In this document: positions 25,202-32,710 of the stretch, one piece after another
How positions within the stretch are numbered: the first letter of the stretch is position 1
How the letters are laid out: every line of letters starts with the position of its first letter
Source of the DNA: CAG-841 sp963656825
GTDB lineage: Bacteria > Bacillota > Clostridia > Oscillospirales > CAG-272
Length of the DNA: 64,000 nucleotides
Direction: 5' to 3'
Assembly (NCBI GenBank): GCA_963656825.1
Contig: CAVKJG010000001.1
Location: forward strand, 31,092-95,091
The notes under the pieces: generated by a model
The model's database searches: none
The model's input: only the letters and a program-made list of their open reading frames with translations
Told to the model about the DNA's origin: nothing
Position numbers and translations under genes: made by a program

Positions 25202-25847
25202 TATTATTACCGAATGTTCTTTCCGGAAACGCAAAAAAGGCAAAAAGCTGCTTATATCCGTCCTTTGCGTTTTTCTGTCGGCGCTTTTTATCGTTCTGTA
25301 TCTGAACAGAAAGCTCGATCCGCTCGTGTGCGATGCGGCAACTCCGCGCCTGAGAGCCGAGATGACGCGCGTGATAAACGAAGCGGTAAGTGAAGCGATG
25401 TCCGGCTACAACGAAAAGCTTATAAGCATAACCTACGGAGCGGACGGGAAAATACTTTCCGTAGAAACGGACAGCGTAAAAATAAATCTTCTCCGCGCGC
25501 TCGTAACGGAGAAGATAAACGAAAAAATAAAAGAATACGGCGAATACACCGTCACCATTTCCGCTTCAAACATTATGGACGACGAAATAATTTTCGGCAG
25601 ATTTCCGTCGTGGCGCATTCCCGCAAGCGTGGAACCGAGCGGCAGCGCGGAAACCACCGTAAAAAGCTCGCTTACATCCGCCGGAATAAATCAGAGTCTG
25701 CATAAAATAGTTCTTTCCGTAAAGGTGAAAGTAACCGCCATGCTCCTTATCTCCACCGTTGACGTCGAAACCGACACGGATATCTGCATAGCGGAAACCG
25801 TAATAATAGGCGAAGTCCCTTCGGTGTTTTTCGGCGGTGAAAATTAA
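25194..25847 (+). CDS. yunB: Sporulation protein YunB
   Basis: A 217-residue protein with a basic N-terminus, one membrane span (about 20-40) and an extracytoplasmic domain. RLRAEMTRVINEAVSEAM, KLISITYGADGKILSVETDSVKINLL, RFPSWRIPASVEPSG and SLTSAGINQSLHKIVLSVKVKV match YunB in order. In Bacillus, yunB is a SigE-dependent gene for forespore engulfment-stage spore formation. The start is doubtful: GTG 25194 sits in the arm of the ispA terminator, with GCGGGG too close to be an ideal ribosome site, and no better in-frame start is seen before the membrane span. The 3' end overlaps a converging gene by 4 bases. Confidence 0.85.
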   Translation: MIFIITECSFRKRKKGKKLLISVLCVFLSALFIVLYLNRKLDPLVCDAATPRLRAEMTRVINEAVSEAMSGYNEKLISITYGADGKILSVETDSVKINLLRALVTEKINEKIKEYGEYTVTISASNIMDDEIIFGRFPSWRIPASVEPSGSAETTVKSSLTSAGINQSLHKIVLSVKVKVTAMLLISTVDVETDTDICIAETVIIGEVPSVFFGGEN

Positions 25848-26728
25848 ACTCCCGTATAATCGAAATCGGGAATAAAGCTTTCCGCGGCGGCGCTTCCCTC
25901 CTGAACGTAGGCTGTCGAAATTCCTATCTTATCGGCATAATCTACAATCTTTGAATATTCGTATTTTGTCAGCTTCCGGCAAAGCTCCGGATAATTTTCA
26001 AGGCGCTTTTTGTCCGGCGTGAACTGACTCATTATGCTGAGAATAATATCGTTTCCGTATTCGGAATGAAGATAATCCATTACGCGCAGCGAATCGGAAA
26101 CGCACCCGGGCAAAGCAAGATGCCGCACTATAACGCCTTTTTTCATAAGACCGTCACAAAGCACGGGCGCACCCTTTGTACGCACCATTTCGGCAAGCGC
26201 CTCCTTTGCCCTTTCGGGATAATCTCCCGCCGCCGAATATTTTCCGGCAAGCTCTCCCGACATATATTTGAAATCCGTAAGATAAATATCGACCGTTTTG
26301 TCAAGCGAAACTATCGTTTCGGCTTTTTCGTATCCGCCGGTGTTCCATACAACAGGCAAGCCGAGTCCCTTCGCCTTCGCTTCGGCAACGACGCGCTTTA
26401 TCTGCGGCGAAAAATGCGTCGGCGTAACGAGATTTATATTGTTTGCTCCCTGCGCTTTAAGCTCAAAGAATATCTCGCAAAGACGCTCATCGCTTACTTC
26501 TTTTCCAAGCTCGCCGCGTGAGATTCCGTAATTCTGACAGTACACGCACCGCAGATTGCAGCCCGAAAAAAACACCGTTCCCGAGCCTTTTTCGCCGGAT
26601 ATGCACGGCTCCTCCCAGAAGTGAAGCGCCGCGCGCGCAAGGCGGACGGTATTTTTCTCGCCGCAAAAGCCCTTGCCCGTATTTCTGTCGATTCCGCATC
26701 CGCGCGGACAGATATCGCATTTTTCCAT
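25844..26728 (-). CDS. Radical SAM protein, PflA-like (COG1313 type)
   Basis: A 294-residue protein. The N-terminus has a Cys cluster (CDICPRGCGIDRN...GFCG), then the radical SAM motif GCNLRCVYCQNYGIS (CxxxCxxC) at about residues 55-70. NLVTPTHFSPQI and VWNTGGYE are typical of COG1313 proteins, annotated as putative pyruvate-formate-lyase-activating enzymes. No glycyl-radical enzyme lies nearby, so the target is unknown. It is a single gene with its own promoter. Confidence 0.9.
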   Translation of the reverse strand: MEKCDICPRGCGIDRNTGKGFCGEKNTVRLARAALHFWEEPCISGEKGSGTVFFSGCNLRCVYCQNYGISRGELGKEVSDERLCEIFFELKAQGANNINLVTPTHFSPQIKRVVAEAKAKGLGLPVVWNTGGYEKAETIVSLDKTVDIYLTDFKYMSGELAGKYSAAGDYPERAKEALAEMVRTKGAPVLCDGLMKKGVIVRHLALPGCVSDSLRVMDYLHSEYGNDIILSIMSQFTPDKKRLENYPELCRKLTKYEYSKIVDYADKIGISTAYVQEGSAAAESFIPDFDYTGV

Positions 26729-26793
26729 ATAACAATCAAGTCCTTTTGAATTTTTGTAAGCTTTACTGCGGCTCTGACGTCCTGCGTGCGACT

Positions 26794-26822
26794 ATTATAT
26801 CACACAGCTCCGGCTTTATCAA
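26794..26822 (-). promoter_or_regulatory. Promoter of the radical SAM gene
   Basis: Minus strand TTGATA (26817-26822), 17 bases, TATAAT (26794-26799). Confidence 0.75.
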
Positions 26823-27086
26823 TGAAATATTTACCTGATGTCCCGAGAAAATTTTCCGCGACGCTCTCGCATACTCCGCTTGCGGCAATGTTTCTTCCTT
26901 ATTTATTGATATACATAGGGCTTATAAAACGCCTGAAATGAGAAAATCGGAAGACGGTTTTCCGGCTTCGGATTGCCCGAAAAGCTGTTTTTGCGGTCAT
27001 GAGATGTGCATTTGTGTCATTTTTCAAAGCAGAAATGGCATAAATGCCGTGAAACCTGCCAAAATGCCGAAAAAATTTGCCGAAAC
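26823..27086. other. Intergenic region without a recognised gene
   Basis: This stretch lies between the divergent promoters of the radical SAM gene and the peptide transporter operon. It has small palindromes (GAAAATTTTC at 26845-26855, GGCATAAATGCC near 27037) and no reading frame with a ribosome site. The palindromes could be regulator sites, but I cannot match them to a known box. Confidence 0.4.
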
Positions 27087-27088
27087 GG

Positions 27089-27117
27089 TTGACAAGCCGA
27101 AATTTATGTGCTACATT
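27089..27117 (+). promoter_or_regulatory. Promoter of the oligopeptide transporter operon
   Basis: TTGACA (27089-27094), 17 bases, TACATT (27112-27117). It leaves a leader of about 110 bases before oppA. Confidence 0.7.
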
Positions 27118-27232
27118 TAATTAAATACTTGCGTAATTTTTTGCCTGCATTACGGTTTCTTTTATTTTCGGAAACTGCCGCGGCAAAAAAAGCAGCGGAT
27201 ATTGAAAAAATACTATGCAATGGAGGAAAACA

Positions 27233-29794
27233 ATGAAAAAGAAACTCAAACAAATGCTGACGGCAGCATTGTGTCTGGTACTTGTGGCAGCTACGTTCAT
27301 GGGCTGCGGCAAAAAGACTCCCGACGTTGTGCCCGCTACATTCAAGCAGGCTGAATACAACACCACAACAGCTACAATGCCCAGCAACTGGAACATGCTC
27401 ACGTACGTTGACAACAACGATACCCAGATTATGAACTATATTTCTTCTTCGTTCTTTGAATATGACTACAAATTTGAGAACGACAAGAAGTACAACGAGG
27501 ACGGTTCCATCAACAAAGCCGGCATAGTTGCCGGTGCGTACACCACAAACTACTCCGCAGCAACAAAGCTCGAAGACGTAACATCTTCGGTTGATGCAAA
27601 ATGGGGCTACACCGACGCTCAGAAGAAAGAGGGCGGCTATGCATGGAAGATCACCTTCCGTGACGACCTCAAATGGGACGACGGAACAGCCATCAAGGGC
27701 GCAGACTTTGAATATTCCATGAAGCAGCAGCTCGATCCCGCTTTCATGAACTACAGAGCCAACACCTACTACGATACGCTTAAGATCAAAAACGCAAAGA
27801 CCTACTTCTTCCAGAACCAGGAAGGAACCTACGAAACCGTAGGCAGCCTTGGTTATGAAAACAACGCGGCTGCAATCGCAGACGGCAAAACCATCTACAT
27901 CGACGTTCACGGCTTCTGGGGTGCTGAAGGCTATGTTGACAAAGACGGCAACGAATGTCCTCAGTGGGTCAGCATCAACGACGAAACCGTTTACGATACC
28001 GCAGACGCATGGACAGCAGGCGCTGCAGCAGACGCTTTCTCCGGTAAAGAGCTGTGGGCAGCTTACGGCGCTTATCTCGAAGTCGGCGCAAACTATGCAA
28101 GCTATGCCGGTATTTACGTTGAGAACAAGGTCCGCAGCGTGAAGTGGGAAGACGTAGGCATTTACGCCGTTGACGGCGAAAACGCTATCGTTGTCTGCAT
28201 GGACAAAGCGTTCGCTTTCCTTAAAGAAGACGGTTCTCTCTCTTATCTCGCAGCATACTATATGTCCAGCCTTCCCCTCGTTCACGAGGCTAAGTACGAA
28301 GCTTCAAAGATCGCTCCCGCAAACGGCGCGACTCTCTGGACATCAAATTACAACTCTTCTCTCGCCACAACGGCAAGCTGGGGTCCCTACAAGCTCTCCG
28401 AGTTTGAAGCAGGCTCTCACTACAAGCTCGTAAAGAACGAAAACTGGTACGGCTGGGGCATGGAAGATTTCAAGAACCAGTACAACATCACCGCCATCAA
28501 CTGCCGCAAGGTTGAAGAATGGGCGACAAGATGGATGGGCTTCCTTAACGGCGACTACGACGACGCTTCTCTTGCAACCGAGAACGCAGCCGAATATGTA
28601 GACTCCAAGTACGTTTACTACACATCCACCGATACCGGCACATTCGGTATGCAGCTTTACAGCAACCTCAGCGTTCTTAAAAACAGCAAAAACAACAACG
28701 GTATTCTTGCAATACCCGAATTCAGACAGGCATTCAACCTTGCGCTCAACAGAAGCGACATCGTTGAAAAAATCTGGCCCGGCACGGCTATCCCCTGCTT
28801 CGGTCTTGTAAACGTTGCTTACTACTATGATATCGAAAACGCTCCTACCCTTGAGGACGGCGGTCAGTACCGTAACACAACGCAGGCAAAAGAGGGTGTC
28901 CTCCGCGCTTACGGATTTACTCAGGGCGCAGACGGCAAGTGGACATCGGGCGACCTCAAGAATCTTGATCTTGACGAAGCATACGATTCTCTCACAGGCT
29001 ACAACCCCACTCTCGCAAAAGAGAGAATGGCAGCCGCTATCGAAGAGCTTACAAAGAACGCCGAAACATACGGCTACGACGCAACAAAGAACATCACTCT
29101 TGTTTACGGTTCTTCCGTAGATAACGACAAACAGAGATTCAGAGCAAACTACCTCCAGGACATTCTCGATGATCTTACAAAGGGAACGGCTCTTGAAGAC
29201 AAGATTGACGTTGTATTCGACGCATCCGCAGGCTCGAAGTGGTCCGACGCGTTCAGAAGCGGCGAAACTCAGATCGGTTTCGGTTACGGCTTCTCCGGCA
29301 ACGCATTCAACCCCTTTGACATTATCGGCGCATTCGTTAACCCCGACGACAGTCTGAACTACCATATGTACTGGGATACTTCCGCTATCGATCTGACTCT
29401 CACAATGCCCGCAGGCGACTATGATGGCGCAGGCGAGACAATCACAATGAGCGTTCAGAACTGGTACTTCTGCCTGAACGGTCTTGCAGAGAGCGAAGGC
29501 GCTGCAAAGACTTACAACTGGGACGCAGGCTACGCTCCCGTTGAAGCAAGACTTATGATCCTCTCCGCTCTTGAAGAGCTTACAATCAAGGAAAGCCGTT
29601 CCGTAATGCTTATCGCATCCTCCGGCGGTTCTTTCCTCGGCGCTAAATTCTCTTACTTCTCCGATGTTGAAAACGTGTTCATGGGCTTCGGCGGTATCAG
29701 ATATATGGAAGTCAACTATACTGACGCCGAATGGACAGAATATGTTAAATCTCAGAACAACAACCTTGAAAGCGAGTACAAGAAGTCCGAGTAA
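27233..29794 (+). CDS. Peptide ABC transporter substrate-binding lipoprotein (SBP family 5), unusually long
   Basis: An 853-residue lipoprotein: signal peptide, lipobox VAATFMGCG (Cys about 25), then a family 5 solute-binding fold: WKITFRDDLKWDDGTAIKGADFEYSMKQ near 140, YKLVKNENWYGW near 400, and IPEFRQAFNLALNRSDIVEKIWPG near 500. Typical OppA proteins have 520-600 residues; the extra length includes a segment near residues 180-330. ATG 27233 follows GGAGG. Codon choice is strongly biased (AAC, TAC, TTC, CTC), as in highly expressed genes. It captures peptides for the permease encoded downstream. Confidence 0.9.
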   Translation: MKKKLKQMLTAALCLVLVAATFMGCGKKTPDVVPATFKQAEYNTTTATMPSNWNMLTYVDNNDTQIMNYISSSFFEYDYKFENDKKYNEDGSINKAGIVAGAYTTNYSAATKLEDVTSSVDAKWGYTDAQKKEGGYAWKITFRDDLKWDDGTAIKGADFEYSMKQQLDPAFMNYRANTYYDTLKIKNAKTYFFQNQEGTYETVGSLGYENNAAAIADGKTIYIDVHGFWGAEGYVDKDGNECPQWVSINDETVYDTADAWTAGAAADAFSGKELWAAYGAYLEVGANYASYAGIYVENKVRSVKWEDVGIYAVDGENAIVVCMDKAFAFLKEDGSLSYLAAYYMSSLPLVHEAKYEASKIAPANGATLWTSNYNSSLATTASWGPYKLSEFEAGSHYKLVKNENWYGWGMEDFKNQYNITAINCRKVEEWATRWMGFLNGDYDDASLATENAAEYVDSKYVYYTSTDTGTFGMQLYSNLSVLKNSKNNNGILAIPEFRQAFNLALNRSDIVEKIWPGTAIPCFGLVNVAYYYDIENAPTLEDGGQYRNTTQAKEGVLRAYGFTQGADGKWTSGDLKNLDLDEAYDSLTGYNPTLAKERMAAAIEELTKNAETYGYDATKNITLVYGSSVDNDKQRFRANYLQDILDDLTKGTALEDKIDVVFDASAGSKWSDAFRSGETQIGFGYGFSGNAFNPFDIIGAFVNPDDSLNYHMYWDTSAIDLTLTMPAGDYDGAGETITMSVQNWYFCLNGLAESEGAAKTYNWDAGYAPVEARLMILSALEELTIKESRSVMLIASSGGSFLGAKFSYFSDVENVFMGFGGIRYMEVNYTDAEWTEYVKSQNNNLESEYKKSE

Positions 29795-30106
29795 TTTCTG
29801 TCATGGCTGATAAATACATCCCGAACAGGACTGTATAATTTTGAAAAATCGGCGGTGAGTCAAGTGCTCACCGCTGATTTGCATATTTACGGCTTGTCGG
29901 CAAACCCCGCAAATCCTCATAAAAATGAATTTTTAACTCTGTTCGCGGCAGAATCTGCGCCGAAACAGGCGAAATTCCGGCTGAAAATTTCATTTTTATA
30001 TCATGCGCTTTCAGAGCGCACACAGAGCGCTGTGTACGATTGTACATATCCCGAAGCTCTGAAAGCCATAAAATCGGGGAACAACAAAACAGAGGAGAAA
30101 AAATCC
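29795..30106 (+). other. Structured intercistronic region between the binding protein and permease genes
   Basis: A 312-base gap inside the operon without a convincing gene. It has several inverted repeats in order: GCGGTGAG/CTCACCGC (29852-29874, extended by AAATC/GATTT); ATAAAAATGAA (29919-29929) against TTCATTTTTAT (29989-29999) around an inner CTGTT.../...AACAG hairpin (29937-29968); and GCTTTCAGAGC (30007-30017) against GCTCTGAAAGC (30056-30066) enclosing ACACAG-AGCG-CTGTGT (30020-30035). Stabilising or processing hairpins that raise binding-protein mRNA over permease mRNA are known for ABC operons; a regulatory RNA is also possible. Confidence 0.6.
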
Positions 30107-31114
30107 ATGTACATGTTCAAATACGTTATGAAGCGGTTGGGCTTGATGCTCTTCACATTTTTAATTATCTTTACAATGTGTTTTGTGCTTATCAAGCTTC
30201 TGCCGATTCCTACAAATGTTCTTCCGGGGCAGGATCCGGAGATCATTATGAAGACACTTGAGGGAAGAGGTTGGATCACCAACATTCAAAAGGGTGAAAA
30301 CGGCGTTTATTCCTACGACCGTGTTCCGATACTGTTCCAGTACGGAAATTATATCAAGAGAGTGATCACAAAGGGTGACTTCGGTATTGCAACCACCTAC
30401 GGCGAGTATCTCAATATGAATCTGCGCGAGGTGTTTCTCAGTCACCTTCCCCCCACAATCCTTATAAATATTTATTCCACACTTATCGGCGTGCCGATCG
30501 GACTTGCCCTCGGCATTCTGGCTGCGCTGAAAAAGAACAAATGGCAGGATCAGCTGATAAACGTCTTCATTATTTTGCTTATATCTGTTCCTTCCGTCGT
30601 GCTGGCTCTTATGATTCAGTATGTATTCTGCTTCAAGCTCGGCTGGTTCCCGCTGACCATGTCAACAAGTAAAGCGTACTTTACGGCTCCGGTATTTCAT
30701 TCGATGCTTCCCGCAGTATTTTCGCTGTGCCTCGGCTCGATTGCCGGATACGCACGTTATACGCGCGCCGAGCTTTCCGAGGTTCTGACAGGCGAATTTA
30801 TGCTGCTTGCAAGAACAAAGGGACTTACCAAGCGTCAGGCGATATTCCGCCACGCGATGCGCAACTCCATGGTAGTTATCTTCCCGTCAATTCTTAGCGA
30901 ATTCGTATCGGTTCTTTCCGGATCGCTTATTATTGAAAAAATGTTCGGCATCAACGGCGTCGGCGGACTGTACCTTAACTCTATCACGTTTCAGGATTAC
31001 GATTTCTTCATGCTGCTGTCCGGTTTCTATACCCTTGTCAGTCTGACGGCGGGTATCGTTATTGACATCAGCTACGGTTTCATCGATCCGAGAATCAGAA
31101 TGGGAGCGAAATAA
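30107..31114 (+). CDS. oppB: Oligopeptide ABC transporter permease, OppB type
   Basis: A 335-residue membrane protein with six spans. MFKYVMKRLGLMLFTFLIIFT at the start, LPPTILINIYSTLIGVPIGLALG and the EAA-like loop GEFMLLARTKGLTKRQAIFRHAMRNSM match OppB/DppB. An insertion near residues 40-100 follows the first span, as usual. ATG 30107 follows AGAGGAG; the upstream in-frame sequence runs through hairpins and is not coding. It forms the membrane channel together with the OppC-type protein. Confidence 0.94.
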   Translation: MYMFKYVMKRLGLMLFTFLIIFTMCFVLIKLLPIPTNVLPGQDPEIIMKTLEGRGWITNIQKGENGVYSYDRVPILFQYGNYIKRVITKGDFGIATTYGEYLNMNLREVFLSHLPPTILINIYSTLIGVPIGLALGILAALKKNKWQDQLINVFIILLISVPSVVLALMIQYVFCFKLGWFPLTMSTSKAYFTAPVFHSMLPAVFSLCLGSIAGYARYTRAELSEVLTGEFMLLARTKGLTKRQAIFRHAMRNSMVVIFPSILSEFVSVLSGSLIIEKMFGINGVGGLYLNSITFQDYDFFMLLSGFYTLVSLTAGIVIDISYGFIDPRIRMGAK

Positions 31115-31115
31115 A

Positions 31116-32708
31116 ATGGCAACGAATAATGTAAATAATATCGCGAATATTCCTGCGGACAAGTTCAGATTTGCAACCGGAAGGGATCTCAAGCACGACA
31201 GCAAGTTTGACACAAAGCCCGTAAGCTATTTTCAGGGTGCGCTGAAACGCTTCAGCAAAAACAAGGGCGCGGTCGTCGGAGGCATCGTAATAGCCGTTCT
31301 TGCGCTTTTTGCAATCATTGCGCCGTTTTTCACGCCCTTCACTCCGGCATACTACGACATGGTTTATGCTTATGTCACTCCCAAATCTCAGCTTTTTGTG
31401 GACAGCGGTCTTGATTTCTGGGACGGCTGCAAAACAAAAAACACCAATTACCTCGGCTTTATCAAGGATAAGGCTATCGCTGTCGAAACAGGCAGAGAGG
31501 TCATTAAGCGCGACGAATACACCGTAAGTGAGGACGGCGCAAATTATTCCTATCGCTACAACACCTATTACGGAGTAGGCTTCGGCAAATATAAAATAAT
31601 TTCTCAAGAAGAATTCGACAACATTCAGAAATATCAGCTTGAAACGGGCAGACAGGTTCTTTATCCGATAGTCAAATTCTCCGACAGACCTACGCTTGAA
31701 AAGAACAAATACGACGCAAACATCTATTACAAAATGGAGGATCCGAATGCGTCAGTTGTCCGCCCCAAGCTCGACTACGAGGGAAATATTATCCCGAATT
31801 ACTGGAAATACGAGAAAAGCTCGGCATCAGGTCTGATACCGGAGTACAACTCTCTCAGAATCGAAGGCGAGGACGGCATAAAGGAAAACGGCTCCACCTA
31901 TTACTATGCATACGGCAGAAGAGTAGACGGCGGCATTGAAGTCAGAGCCGAATACTATGAATATTATATCTACAATCACACTCAGATAAAGAAAGACGGC
32001 ATAGAAGAACCTTTCTTCTTTTTCGGCACGACCGACACCGGCAAGGATATCTTTGCCTGCCTTGCATACGGCGCAAGATTTTCGTTTGTTTTTGCCACAA
32101 TCGTTGCGGCGGTAAACTTCATTGTCGGCGTTATCTGGGGTTCCATCTCCGGATATTTCGGCGGGAGAGTCGATCTTCTCATGGAGAGATTTTCCGATAT
32201 CCTCGGCGCAGTTCCCACGATGATCGTCATTACCCTTCTGAAATATCATATGGGAGCGTCAAGTCAGGCGCTTGTTCTGTTTATCGCGTTCTTTGCGACG
32301 GGGTGGATAGGTATGGCAAGCAGGACGCGTATGCAGTTCTACCGCTTTAAGAATCAGGAATATGTTCTTGCGGCAAGAACGCTCGGCGCAGGCAATCTGA
32401 GAATAATGTTCAAGCACATTTTCCCGAACGGTCTCGGCACGATAGTAACAAGCGTCGCGCTTGTAATCCCCTCGATGATCTACTCGGAAACAAACCTTTC
32501 CTACCTCGGAATCATCAATCTTGAAGCAGGAAACACAACCAGCGTGGGAACGCTTATTGCCGCAGGTCAGAAGTCCATTATGGCAGGCGCAGGCTATGTG
32601 GCGCTGTTCCCGTGCACGTTCCTTGTTCTGTTGATGCTCAGCTTTAACCTGTTCGGCAACGGCTTGCGCGATGCGCTGAATCCGTCGCTCAGAGGCTCGG
32701 AGGATTGA
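31116..32708 (+). CDS. oppC: Oligopeptide ABC transporter permease, OppC type, with large extracytoplasmic insertion
   Basis: A 530-residue protein, against about 300 for typical OppC. The first span is at about 50-72. Residues about 78-300 form a hydrophilic, Tyr-rich insertion with no span before the core domain resumes at FFFFGTTDTGKDIFACLAYGARFSF. The EAA loop is EYVLAARTLGAGNLRIMFKHIFPNGL. The core is intact, so the protein is probably functional, and the insertion would face the binding protein. One base separates it from oppB, and GGGAGC precedes the ATG. Confidence 0.93.
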   Translation: MATNNVNNIANIPADKFRFATGRDLKHDSKFDTKPVSYFQGALKRFSKNKGAVVGGIVIAVLALFAIIAPFFTPFTPAYYDMVYAYVTPKSQLFVDSGLDFWDGCKTKNTNYLGFIKDKAIAVETGREVIKRDEYTVSEDGANYSYRYNTYYGVGFGKYKIISQEEFDNIQKYQLETGRQVLYPIVKFSDRPTLEKNKYDANIYYKMEDPNASVVRPKLDYEGNIIPNYWKYEKSSASGLIPEYNSLRIEGEDGIKENGSTYYYAYGRRVDGGIEVRAEYYEYYIYNHTQIKKDGIEEPFFFFGTTDTGKDIFACLAYGARFSFVFATIVAAVNFIVGVIWGSISGYFGGRVDLLMERFSDILGAVPTMIVITLLKYHMGASSQALVLFIAFFATGWIGMASRTRMQFYRFKNQEYVLAARTLGAGNLRIMFKHIFPNGLGTIVTSVALVIPSMIYSETNLSYLGIINLEAGNTTSVGTLIAAGQKSIMAGAGYVALFPCTFLVLLMLSFNLFGNGLRDALNPSLRGSED

Positions 32709-32710
32709 AT

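Noticed and set aside
27104..29365. Long minus-strand frames of 393 and 340 codons
   Set aside because: Both lie opposite the peptide-binding protein gene; Val/Cys/Phe-rich products arise from its biased codons.
29855..30106. An 84-codon N-terminal extension of the OppB-type permease
   Set aside because: It has no ribosome site, runs through strong hairpins, and does not resemble permease N-termini; ATG 30107 has AGAGGAG.
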